This document shows, piece after piece, positions 7,247 through 15,480 of a DNA stretch of 54,754 nt; the first letter of the stretch is position 1, and each line of letters opens with the position of its first letter. The position numbers and the translations under genes were made by a program. This DNA is from Candidatus Dojkabacteria bacterium UBA2022. GTDB taxonomy: Bacteria; Patescibacteriota; Dojkabacteria; SC72. The notes beneath the pieces are model-generated. The model was not told the origin of the DNA and made no database searches. It was given only the letters and a program-made list of their open reading frames with translations. Where the stretch lies: positions 1-54,754 of the forward strand of contig DDBW01000010.1 in NCBI GenBank assembly GCA_002335495.1. The letters are read 5' to 3'.

Positions 7247-8413
7247 TTAAGCAGCGAGGGGAAGTGCTACAGCAGAGCTACCTGCCATATTCTTTTTGTT
7301 TGAATTACTTCCAGCATCAAACCCTCGTACTTTATCAATGATAGTCCATGTAAATGGTTGGTATCCGTAGGCATGATCCATGTAGGCTTGATTACCATCC
7401 TTAAGATCCCCGAAGGTTGTCATAGAGAAACCTTTACGTGCAAGATAGTCAACAAGAACCATCTGCGAAAAGTATGCGGAAGATTCATCCACTATATTTG
7501 CATAATAACCGTCACCGATCCAGGAGTCTTTATTCCTAGACGAAACGTACGAAGCGACATGAGCAACAACAGCAGGGAGCATAAACCATGGATTTACCCC
7601 TATTGCGAGCAATGTAGATGCAATTGTGACTCCGGATAGCATCATTCTCTGTAAGATAAACTTAACCCTTCTATTAATTAACTCAGGATTCTTAGCATGT
7701 ACATCCATATGAATTGCCTCGTGAGCAAGCGCACCTGCCGGAGTATTAATACCTTTAGTGCCTCCCGCATTAACCTTCCAGAAAGCTGCATCTCTAAGAT
7801 AGACATCCTTAGTATCAGTATTCGCAATTGTTAGTGGAGTAGCGGGATTTAATACGTATGCAAACCAGTGAGCTTTATGATAGTAAAGATCTCCAGACTT
7901 CATTAATGATGTAACATCAAAGGTGTTTCCACCCTGACCTCTTTGTAATATTTTAGGAATACTAACACCTTTGGCATTTGAACTTTTACCTTTAACATCA
8001 AAAACTACATCAACGGTGTCACCACCTAATACTTCGTAGTTAACTCTCAGATAACGACCATTAAATGAAGCCTTAAAATCTTTAGTATCAAAGGTCTTAA
8101 ACATTCCTTTAATATGTCTTTTAATCTCTGGATTTTCTGCAATAATCGCATTTTTGTCCATCCTGGAAATATCCTGAAGTTCAATATCAAACAAATCATC
8201 ACTATCTTCTAGTTTCTGCTCATTAAAATACTCTTTTGGTTCAAGCGCAGGTGTGATAACTCTTTCTGAGTATGTCTCAACAATATCATGGACAGGAGGA
8301 ATTGAATCTGAGACAAATTGTTGATCGATTCCTTTTGGTACGGCCCAATTCTTGCGAACATCTTCCCATCCCTGGGAAACAGCCATATTTGTAGTTTGCG
8401 AGGTATTAATCAT
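7247..8413 (-). CDS. Putative membrane zincin metalloprotease (HEAIH)
   Basis: This is a 388-residue protein with HEAIH at residues 231-235, then two close hydrophobic segments (about 257-271 and 274-290), then 'DESSAYF' with E310 as a likely third zinc ligand in an ExxA motif. The N-terminal 220 residues look soluble. The order of elements matches the protein at 2374-3273, so the two may be distant paralogues, although direct identity is low to the eye. The gene lies back to back with the operon of the giant protein and shares its 125-base promoter region. A TATAAT box ends five bases before the ATG, so its mRNA is probably leaderless. The function in processing surface proteins is inferred. 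Confidence 0.6.
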   Translation of the reverse strand: MINTSQTTNMAVSQGWEDVRKNWAVPKGIDQQFVSDSIPPVHDIVETYSERVITPALEPKEYFNEQKLEDSDDLFDIELQDISRMDKNAIIAENPEIKRHIKGMFKTFDTKDFKASFNGRYLRVNYEVLGGDTVDVVFDVKGKSSNAKGVSIPKILQRGQGGNTFDVTSLMKSGDLYYHKAHWFAYVLNPATPLTIANTDTKDVYLRDAAFWKVNAGGTKGINTPAGALAHEAIHMDVHAKNPELINRRVKFILQRMMLSGVTIASTLLAIGVNPWFMLPAVVAHVASYVSSRNKDSWIGDGYYANIVDESSAYFSQMVLVDYLARKGFSMTTFGDLKDGNQAYMDHAYGYQPFTWTIIDKVRGFDAGSNSNKKNMAGSSAVALPLAA

Positions 8414-8418
8414 AGCCT

Positions 8419-8424
8419 ATTATA
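8419..8424 (-). promoter_or_regulatory. -10 box of zincin gene, leaderless arrangement
   Basis: On the minus strand TATAAT is followed by five bases and the ATG at 8413. A start site about seven bases after the box would fall on the start codon itself. The -35 region is weak. Confidence 0.5.
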
Positions 8425-8473
8425 CCCTATAGTACTATCAATTTAAAGTATTTCACTATAAGGCTAAAAGTTA

Positions 8474-8518
8474 TTGACACTACACTAGGAAAGTGATTTT
8501 ATGTATAAGGGTTATAAT
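8474..8518 (+). promoter_or_regulatory. Promoter region of the 8539-18664 operon
   Basis: A perfect TTGACA (8474-8479) lies in the shared intergenic region. Candidate -10 boxes are TTTTAT (8497-8502, 17-base spacer) and TATAAT (8513-8518, too far for this -35 but well placed before the ATG at 8539). I cannot decide which is used. Confidence 0.45.
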
Positions 8519-8538
8519 AAATTTTTGACGACTGCCAA

Positions 8539-8880
8539 ATGGATTTACAACAATTAAACGAAGTGTTAAATCAGTTAGAAACCTACTTAGAATCAGCTTC
8601 AGAGGAGAGTATAAAGGAAGAGAATAAGGTATTTGTATACTCTGAAATTTCGAACTTAAGAGTTAATCCAACTCCTGAACACTTACAAACATTTATGGAA
8701 ACCTTAGGCCAGTACTTATACCTTCCTAAACAAGAAGTAATGAGCGAACCTCCAGTTATGGATCAGACACCTGCCGTGATGCCAGCAGTGACATCCCCAA
8801 CCGATGAAGACCAGAGGAAAATAGAGGAATTAGTTGCGAGTTTAAAGGCGTTGAGAAACACTTCTGAAGAGCCTGCATAA
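8539..8880 (+). CDS. Hypothetical small acidic helical protein, 113 aa
   Basis: I do not recognise this protein. Residues 1-60 and 90-110 look helical and acidic with heptad-like leucines. A proline- and valine-rich linker (about 70-88) joins them. There is no signal peptide or membrane helix. It is the first gene of the operon that leads into the giant protein, kinase and phosphatase, 66 bases before the next gene. A scaffold or chaperone role for the giant protein would fit its size and charge but is only a guess. Confidence 0.65.
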   Translation: MDLQQLNEVLNQLETYLESASEESIKEENKVFVYSEISNLRVNPTPEHLQTFMETLGQYLYLPKQEVMSEPPVMDQTPAVMPAVTSPTDEDQRKIEELVASLKALRNTSEEPA

Positions 8881-8946
8881 GCAGATTGCACTTGAATATA
8901 AAGCTATGTATATTATTAATTGAATTAAATAAAAAAGAGAAGGTTT

Positions 8947-9426
8947 ATGAATAACTCTACAATATCTATTCTCGCTCAAGACTTGTTCAAGTTACTTGAT
9001 ATGGATGCCCTAGAAGCATCTGAAAAGGAGTTATTCCTAAGCGATTTCCTTAAAACGGTATCTAGATATTTCTTCCAAGAGAAGCTTGGAAAGGTTCTTT
9101 CCGCACAGGAGAAAGAGACACTAGCAACCAAATACGAATCATTGGACCAGGAAAACATATACGCACTGATGGAAGAGATGTCTAACAGAATTGAAAACGT
9201 AGAAGAGTTATATACGGAGGCGTTGGTATATGTAAAATCTCAGGTTGTTAAAGATTTCTATAAAGATAAAGTAGGTATGTTAGAGAAGTTGGTCGCAGAA
9301 GAGGAGGATGTAACAGTGAAGCAAAACCTCAGCTTTATGTTGAGCCTAGCCAAAAAGAAACTAGATTTTGCCTTGAATGAAAGGTACGATCAAATAATTA
9401 ACATATCTAATACAGAAGAAATATGA
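8947..9426 (+). CDS. Hypothetical helical protein, 159 aa
   Basis: This is an all-helical, acidic, cytoplasmic-looking protein without a recognised family. The end of the gene overlaps the start of the giant gene by four bases (ATGA at 9423-9426), which implies coupled translation and roughly matched synthesis. AGAAGG lies three bases before its own ATG, too close to be a good ribosome site. Its place directly before the 1755-residue protein suggests a partner, for example a chaperone or assembly factor, but that is inference. Confidence 0.65.
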   Translation: MNNSTISILAQDLFKLLDMDALEASEKELFLSDFLKTVSRYFFQEKLGKVLSAQEKETLATKYESLDQENIYALMEEMSNRIENVEELYTEALVYVKSQVVKDFYKDKVGMLEKLVAEEEDVTVKQNLSFMLSLAKKKLDFALNERYDQIINISNTEEI

Positions 9427-12400
9427 ACATGTCATCAGCACAGGGGGGGGAAAACAGTTCAGGAGTACCTTCATCATGGATACCTATAGAAGCCTTAAAT
9501 AATGCAGAGGCTGTTCAAAAATCACCTGGAGAGATGAGGGACTCTCTGCAAGCTTTAATGGATAAACTCGATAAGATCGGGGGTATGAACCCGACGGAAC
9601 TAGCTCAGAAATTCATCGGATTGCTGGATATGCTTGATAAAAATCAGGGTGAAAAACCTCCTGTAGAAATGCCACTCCTCGAAGAATCAAAAGATGTTAA
9701 GAAAGAAAATGGGAAGCTAGTAATTGAAGTCAAAGACCCAACCGTTACAGGGGAATTCGTAGGAAGCAATGGAAAATCCAAAGCGGAAGAGCTATTTATG
9801 GCTCTCACCAATAAGACAGAGGTAAAGACGGATCCAAAGCAAAATGCAACAAAACTAGATGTAGTTGCTGTTGTTCCTGTTGGCGGAAAGAATTCCAAAG
9901 TTGATATGGAGGTTGGCTTTAAACAAACTGCTAAAGGTCCTAAGGATGAAGGAGCTGGAACTGACGAGCTATCATTCGCTCCCCTGAATAAAGATGGCAA
10001 ACCTGATAACAGTAGAAGAATAGTGGTAAAGATTGAAAGAGGTCAAAATCCAAATGGTGTTCCCCAAACAAAAGTATTTCTTGAAATTGCACAACCAAAA
10101 GACCAATATAAACTCGGTGCTGACATTGGTGAGTTCGCCCAGAATGGTGAAGAGCTAGCAAATATTGAGAATGCCCTCCGAAGTCTAAGTGGTAAAAACG
10201 ACCCTTCATCTGAATTTATTAGAGGACAGATGATAGCCAGAAGAGATGCTATTCAACAAAGTATGGAGAAATCTGGAGTAAAAGAAGTAAAAGTAGATAA
10301 AGATAAGCAAACAAGAGAAGATTTAGCAAAAGTAGTCGGACTACTAAATGTCAAAAAAGGTGACATCCGATTATCACAAGATCCTGCAGCTCCACTTAAT
10401 GATGCCAATAAAGCTCAACTTAGTGCAATTGATGCTGTAAGGAAAGTTCTTGATATACCTGGTCAGCTTACAAATCCAAAGAGAAAACAGGAAAGTCGTG
10501 AAGCTGAAGCACCAGAAGCTGGATTATCAGACTTCTTGAGACAGTTACAGAAAGAACCTAACTTAAATGGGAACCCGCAACCAGCTAGAAACCCAGGAGA
10601 AGCAACCCCAGCAGCTCAACGGAAAACCGAGACAACAACCCAAGCAGAACCAGGAGTACAAACAGCTGAGGCAAAAGCCTTAAGAGAGAAGTCAAAAGAA
10701 GAATTGGTGGCAGAGTTTGATAAAGAGTTAGATGGTTTGAAGAAACTTAATGAAGAGAAGAGTAATCTTGAGACTAAGATTGCTGAACTCAAGAAGGCAG
10801 GAACTGAGGTACTATCAAAGGAAGACAAAGAAAAACTAACAGCACTTGAGAAAGAGCTAAAAGAAACTTCTGAAAAAATAGAAATCGTTAAAACCCTATC
10901 AGACCTAGGATTACTAAACTTCAAATCAGAAAAAGCAAGGACTCAGATAGGGACAGAAGTTATTAGCCCAGAAGACCTTGCTAACCTATCTCTAGCTAGA
11001 CTCTATGCACTTCTTGATGCTAATGCCACAGCACTTGCAAAGGAGATTGAGAAAGATAAAACAAAGGATCAGGCTAAAGTAGATAGACTTGCCAAGATAA
11101 AGTCTATAGCAGACTTTATGCTCAATACATCCAACGGCACTCATAAAAAATTCACAGATAAGGAATTCAAAGACCAGAAGGGTGTTGATGTTGTACTAGC
11201 ATGGTTGAATCAGTCACTAGAAAAGACAAACGACAACATAAAACCATTTAAGGATAAAGAAGCCGCAGGTAACGAGAAGGCAGCACTTAATGAGACTCAG
11301 ATTAAAGAACTTGAAGCCCAACTTGCAGAGGTAAACAAGAAGATCGCAGAATCAGAAACTAGAGCTCAGGCAATAATTGCCGCGCTAGCAGGTAAAATGG
11401 GAACAGAAGAGTGGCTACTACTAACTCAAAGACTTAACGATGCTCACGGAGGTAAATTTGAAGGGAAAGGGCCTGAAGTACCAGCTCAAGCAGAAGCCCA
11501 AGCTAATGCAGCTATCGCTGCAAATTGCCTACGAAAGATTGATCTAGACTTAGAACAGAGAGCGGAGCCAGAAACCTCAAAGGTAAAGAAATTCTTCAAG
11601 AGAGCCGCAGAGGTATTAACATCGGTATTCGGAGGTATCGCAGCAAGAACAGCCGTTAAAGCGATTGTAGTTGGTGCTCTAGGAATGACCCTCGGTGGAC
11701 CAGCAGGTCTTCTTGTAGGTGGTCTCGCAGGAGCTCTCGCAGGTGGAGCATCAAGCGCGATCTTCGGAACATGGATGCACTATAAAGTATTCCATAACGA
11801 TAAGATGCACGCTGTATATGCTGAAAATGCAAATCCAGGAAAAATGGATATCTTTAGGGGCAAGATCTATGAGAAAGCCAATGAAATATATGAGACACCA
11901 CAGAGAATTAAGAACATTGCCGCTGTATATAACAGTATTGTTTCAGGACAACTACAACCAAATCAACTAAACGATGAACAGAAGAAAGCTGTAATGGGAG
12001 TAGTTAAGGACTCAAGATTCATGAAATTAACAACCAACTACATTGGTGTTAACGGTCTAGGACTTGGAAACGACCTATTCAAAGCAGCCGATGGCAAAGG
12101 AATTGCTATCGAGGATGGATTAAGAGACTTTGCGACCAGATTTGATAACTTTGTAAATGCAGCTATTAATTCGAATCAGATCGCACAAGCAGATGTTGAA
12201 TCAACGCTTAAGAGTGCTGATGATGACGCTAAAGCTAAAGTTGATCAGGTAATTACCTCTGCATCATGGACTAAGTTCTTCAAGGGAGCTTTGATCGGTG
12301 GTGTATCAGGCTTCTTGGCGCAAGGAATCAGCAACGCACTCGAAGGACAAACCTTCTGGGGTGGTGAAGTTATAAATGCAGATTCAACAACAGCTGTAGC

Positions 12401-14690
12401 AGCAGATACAACTCTAACACCAGAACAGGTAACGGACTTAAATAAGGAAGTTGCTGAGATTGCTCAGAAGCATGGAGCTGAACAGGTACAGTTCCTTAAA
12501 GATACATACAACTTAACAGATGATCAGACTGCAGAGCTTCTTAAAGGATTCGATGCAAATGGAGATGGTATGTTTGCAGGTAACGAAATTGTTCAACTAC
12601 AAGCAAATCTTGATCAACAGTTTGGAATCGTAATTCCTAATGCAGAGGCCGCAACTACGATGACTGGCAATTGGGAAGCTCCATTCAATGGAACTCTCGG
12701 TAAAGAGCTACCAAGTGAATGGACTGAGACATGGACTAAAGGAATATACAGTGTAGGTAGAGGCCATAACTTCGCAGGAGCTGAGTTCAGTTTGAACGGA
12801 ACTCCAGGAGTTGGTGGAGACCACTATGCATTAGCAAAAGCTTTGCAGTATATGTCACATAATGTACCTGCAGAGAACATGAATACAGAGGAAGCCGGAA
12901 TAATGGTATCTCATCTATACGGAACTCTCCTTACGGAATCGGGTTCACAGATGAGTGATGCTCAGATTGCAGAATTTGCAGGAAGAGTAGCAGAGAGATA
13001 TGCAGGAACTGAATTTGATATGTCTGGATTATTTGTACCAGGAGGAGCTACTGAAACGATAACTACAACCGTAACTGAAGGAACTAGTGTAGACGGTCTC
13101 TTGATGCCTTGGTACGCAGCAGTGAACGAAACTCAATCATTGGTAAATACAATGATTGGTGAGAATGCACCAGGAGTAGCGGGTGGAGTAGCTAACAAAG
13201 TTGGTGACTTTATAGTTGAATCAACAAGAAAGGTGTCTGAACTTGGAACAACAGGTGCACTAGCAGGAATGGGTATTTCTATGTGGGCTGCTAATATGTA
13301 CACACCAGAGAATAGAGAGTTTGGACAGAGGACTGATGAACAGAAGAAAGATCAGGGAACTGGTGGCAATACAGGGCAGGGTGGAGCAACAACAGGTGGA
13401 CAGCAAACACCTCCAAATAATACAGGTACTCCTCAAGCACCAACAGGAGCAGGACAACAGACGACAGAGCAGGGAGGACCAAAACCAGCAGATAATAATC
13501 CAACAAATGGAGTACCAGGAGCAAGTCCAGTACAGCCAGTAGCAGCAACCGTAGGAGCAACTAACGCGAATCAAGTACCAGGTGGAGTAGGTATTAAACC
13601 TCTTACGTCACAAGGATATGAAATTTCGACGAATGTAACAACAGGTAGACTAATTGCACCATCACAAACATGGAGAGAGCAGTCCGGCCAACTTAGTGAA
13701 TTTGCACTAAACCACGGTAAGCTTAATGCGCTGAGAGTGGTGGGAGCTAAACTTGCCAGTGGTCTTTGGGAAGCTTCAACCGCATTGGTAAGAGGAAGGA
13801 ATCCATTCAAGAATCAATTAAATCAAGAGATTATTAATAGCGTAAAGGTTAATAACTCTCTAGCAGTCCTTGATACAAAGAACAATCAAGTTGTTGAAAG
13901 TAGGTTTAACGTAGCAGGTTTAAGAGCTGATGAAATGGAACAAGCCGTAGGTCAACAGATTATCAATATGAAAGAGGATATTCGAGGAATGCTTAAAGGA
14001 TATATCAAACAAGCTCTTAATATTGAATTCGGAAATGGAGCGAATACATTAACTGTTGCAGAAGGTAGGGATCAAGTACATCCTTCCGATAACGAAGCCC
14101 TTAAGCTCTTCTTAAGAGAGAACAAGGACACCAAGATTAATGATGAGATGGTGGACGCGTTCATGAACTTGATGATTATTCTTAACGACCCAAATAACTA
14201 TAATCAAAACGCAAGTAAATTAAATACTAAGGGTCAAGCAGAGTTTGAAGCAATTGCACAATTGATGCTTGATAGAGAGAAGCAGTGGTATGCAATACTT
14301 CCAGGTAAAGCAAGTGCAAAGATCAATACGGAGTATAGAGGAATGCCATTAGTAGTATCAGACGCAATAATCAGATCAGCTTTGGAGCTATCAGGATTCA
14401 AACTAACTGACGAGATGAGAAAATCCGCTCAGTACTTTACAAACATTGATCAAATGAGTCGAAGCGCTGGCTACTTAGATCCAAAGGGAGGATTCTTCAA
14501 CGCATTACAAGCAATAAGACACTCTCAAGAGATTAGGGGAGGAAGATTAGGAACTCCTGTAGCAAGAGTCGAGGGAACGCCAGTACAGCAGGTACAAGCC
14601 AATGAAACAGACCCAGTTCCTCCAACAATAAATCTAGTATGGGACGAAAGAGCTACCAAACCAACTGGCGCAAGGCGAGTTATAGTCTAG
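9423..14690 (+). CDS. Giant membrane-associated protein, 1755 aa, no known family
   Basis: I do not recognise a family. In order it shows: a polar N-terminal region (1-400) with short beta-rich stretches; a charged coiled coil (about 420-500); a second helical, Lys/Glu-rich stretch (about 530-680); a glycine-zipper hydrophobic segment (about 730-780); a second hydrophobic segment (about 950-975); an EF-hand-like calcium loop, DANGDGMFAGNE (about 1044-1055); a third hydrophobic segment (about 1272-1296); a Gly/Gln/Thr/Pro-rich low-complexity linker (about 1303-1380); and a helical C-terminal domain. It lacks a classical signal peptide. It may be a structural or secreted-surface protein controlled by the kinase and phosphatase encoded downstream. 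The numerous Thr and Ser residues in the linker are possible phosphorylation targets. Confidence 0.75.
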   Translation: MNMSSAQGGENSSGVPSSWIPIEALNNAEAVQKSPGEMRDSLQALMDKLDKIGGMNPTELAQKFIGLLDMLDKNQGEKPPVEMPLLEESKDVKKENGKLVIEVKDPTVTGEFVGSNGKSKAEELFMALTNKTEVKTDPKQNATKLDVVAVVPVGGKNSKVDMEVGFKQTAKGPKDEGAGTDELSFAPLNKDGKPDNSRRIVVKIERGQNPNGVPQTKVFLEIAQPKDQYKLGADIGEFAQNGEELANIENALRSLSGKNDPSSEFIRGQMIARRDAIQQSMEKSGVKEVKVDKDKQTREDLAKVVGLLNVKKGDIRLSQDPAAPLNDANKAQLSAIDAVRKVLDIPGQLTNPKRKQESREAEAPEAGLSDFLRQLQKEPNLNGNPQPARNPGEATPAAQRKTETTTQAEPGVQTAEAKALREKSKEELVAEFDKELDGLKKLNEEKSNLETKIAELKKAGTEVLSKEDKEKLTALEKELKETSEKIEIVKTLSDLGLLNFKSEKARTQIGTEVISPEDLANLSLARLYALLDANATALAKEIEKDKTKDQAKVDRLAKIKSIADFMLNTSNGTHKKFTDKEFKDQKGVDVVLAWLNQSLEKTNDNIKPFKDKEAAGNEKAALNETQIKELEAQLAEVNKKIAESETRAQAIIAALAGKMGTEEWLLLTQRLNDAHGGKFEGKGPEVPAQAEAQANAAIAANCLRKIDLDLEQRAEPETSKVKKFFKRAAEVLTSVFGGIAARTAVKAIVVGALGMTLGGPAGLLVGGLAGALAGGASSAIFGTWMHYKVFHNDKMHAVYAENANPGKMDIFRGKIYEKANEIYETPQRIKNIAAVYNSIVSGQLQPNQLNDEQKKAVMGVVKDSRFMKLTTNYIGVNGLGLGNDLFKAADGKGIAIEDGLRDFATRFDNFVNAAINSNQIAQADVESTLKSADDDAKAKVDQVITSASWTKFFKGALIGGVSGFLAQGISNALEGQTFWGGEVINADSTTAVAADTTLTPEQVTDLNKEVAEIAQKHGAEQVQFLKDTYNLTDDQTAELLKGFDANGDGMFAGNEIVQLQANLDQQFGIVIPNAEAATTMTGNWEAPFNGTLGKELPSEWTETWTKGIYSVGRGHNFAGAEFSLNGTPGVGGDHYALAKALQYMSHNVPAENMNTEEAGIMVSHLYGTLLTESGSQMSDAQIAEFAGRVAERYAGTEFDMSGLFVPGGATETITTTVTEGTSVDGLLMPWYAAVNETQSLVNTMIGENAPGVAGGVANKVGDFIVESTRKVSELGTTGALAGMGISMWAANMYTPENREFGQRTDEQKKDQGTGGNTGQGGATTGGQQTPPNNTGTPQAPTGAGQQTTEQGGPKPADNNPTNGVPGASPVQPVAATVGATNANQVPGGVGIKPLTSQGYEISTNVTTGRLIAPSQTWREQSGQLSEFALNHGKLNALRVVGAKLASGLWEASTALVRGRNPFKNQLNQEIINSVKVNNSLAVLDTKNNQVVESRFNVAGLRADEMEQAVGQQIINMKEDIRGMLKGYIKQALNIEFGNGANTLTVAEGRDQVHPSDNEALKLFLRENKDTKINDEMVDAFMNLMIILNDPNNYNQNASKLNTKGQAEFEAIAQLMLDREKQWYAILPGKASAKINTEYRGMPLVVSDAIIRSALELSGFKLTDEMRKSAQYFTNIDQMSRSAGYLDPKGGFFNALQAIRHSQEIRGGRLGTPVARVEGTPVQQVQANETDPVPPTINLVWDERATKPTGARRVIV

Positions 14691-14709
14691 AGAGAAGTAA
14701 GAGTAGTAA

Positions 14710-14727
14710 CAATACTGGGTAGTATTG
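14710..14727 (+). terminator. Weak hairpin after the giant gene
   Basis: CAATACT / AGTATTG form a 7-bp stem with a GGGT loop 20 bases past the stop codon. No T-run follows, and the right arm overlaps the -35 box of the next promoter, so termination here is uncertain and readthrough to the kinase is possible. Confidence 0.35.
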
Positions 14728-14753
14728 ACCTAAATAACAACCTATAGTATAAT
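14725..14753 (+). promoter_or_regulatory. Strong promoter of the 152-aa gene
   Basis: TTGACC (14725-14730), a 17-base spacer and TATAAT (14748-14753) form one of the best promoters in the window. The predicted start near 14760 gives an unusually long leader of about 140 bases before the ATG at 14900. Confidence 0.7.
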
Positions 14754-14805
14754 ACAACTAAGATATTTTGATATATCTTGGCTCTTTTAGAACCTCAGGT
14801 TTAGT

Positions 14806-14849
14806 ATCATACTAACAACTTTGATTGCCCCCAGAATTGTTAGTATGAT
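14806..14849 (+). promoter_or_regulatory. Perfect 13-bp inverted repeat in 5' leader
   Basis: ATCATACTAACAA (14806-14818) and TTGTTAGTATGAT (14837-14849) pair perfectly around an 18-base loop, between the promoter and the Shine-Dalgarno of the 152-aa gene. A smaller AGATAT / ATATCT pair lies at 14761-14778. It could be an mRNA-stabilising hairpin, a translational control element or an operator. Confidence 0.5.
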
Positions 14850-14888
14850 GCCATTGGCATCTTTGTATCCACCCTTTCAATTTGACAT

Positions 14889-14895
14889 AGGAGGT
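14889..14895 (+). promoter_or_regulatory. Consensus Shine-Dalgarno AGGAGGT
   Basis: A full-length anti-16S match, four bases before the ATG at 14900, fixes the start of the 152-aa gene. Such a site is rare in this window, where most genes lack one. Confidence 0.85.
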
Positions 14896-14899
14896 CAAA

Positions 14900-15358
14900 A
14901 TGGGTTTTTTCGATTTTCTCAAGAAGCAAGGTACGGAAAGTGCTACAGTTCGTGCAGCTCGCGCATCCGGAGGGAATGTAAGCGGTTACGTTGTATGCGT
15001 AAACCTCTTGGATGATGCACTCACGGCAGCGGCAGCAGCATCAGGAATTCGTTTCCGCCCTGGCGCAAGAGAGCGTATTCGTGCAGCTCTGCGTGCAGAG
15101 ATTTCCGCTGAAGGAACTGATCAGGTCGTGCTCAATCAGACCCTCAGAACCATCATGACGGAAATGTTTCAGCAGGGAAATCCTGTTCCTTCGATGCCAA
15201 GTGCTTTTACGCCCTCACCTGCCATTCCTCCCGGATACCAACTTGTCCCTTTGGCTACTCAAGTAGCAACTCCTCCCCCCCCCGCAATGGTATGGGAAGA
15301 AGAAACAAAGGAAGAACAAGGTCCGGAAAAGAAAAGCAAGAAAGCCAAGAAGGTGTAA
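14900..15358 (+). CDS. Hypothetical GC-rich small protein, 152 aa (probable acquired gene)
   Basis: I do not recognise this protein. A short amphipathic start ('MGFFDFLKKQG') leads into an Ala/Arg-rich helical domain (about 15-100), a Pro-rich linker (about 95-130) and a Lys/Glu-rich tail ending in a run of lysines. There is no signal peptide. Base use is visibly richer in GC than the genes on either side. Six of the eight arginine codons I read are CGT or CGC, whereas the neighbours prefer AGA. It has its own strong promoter, structured leader, consensus Shine-Dalgarno and terminator, and it splits the giant gene from the kinase gene. I infer that it was inserted as a single-gene unit and is highly expressed. 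Confidence 0.75.
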   Translation: MGFFDFLKKQGTESATVRAARASGGNVSGYVVCVNLLDDALTAAAAASGIRFRPGARERIRAALRAEISAEGTDQVVLNQTLRTIMTEMFQQGNPVPSMPSAFTPSPAIPPGYQLVPLATQVATPPPPAMVWEEETKEEQGPEKKSKKAKKV

Positions 15359-15373
15359 TGCCACAACCTGAGG

Positions 15374-15414
15374 ACCGGATGGTTGCAAAGATTTTATATC
15401 AGCAACCATTCGGT
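15374..15414 (+). terminator. Hairpin terminator of the 152-aa gene
   Basis: ACCGGATGGTTGC (15374-15386) pairs with GCAACCATTCGGT (15402-15414) along 13 positions with one G-U pair, 15 bases after the stop, followed by a loosely T-rich stretch. Confidence 0.65.
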
Positions 15415-15480
15415 TCTCTACTTGTTTACACAAGTAACCCTAAATGTTATCTTGTATAAGAAAGTTAAGAACCGAAATAA

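Noticed and set aside
13260..13574. Minus-strand open frames rich in Leu, Cys and Trp opposite the low-complexity linker
   Set aside because: They are the shadow of the Gly/Gln/Thr/Pro repeat region of the giant gene in another frame.
14793..15373. Terminal inverted repeats around the 152-aa gene (CCTCAGGTT / AACCTGAGG)
   Set aside because: Only nine bases match, and the left copy is itself nearly palindromic, so it would pair with such a sequence in either orientation.
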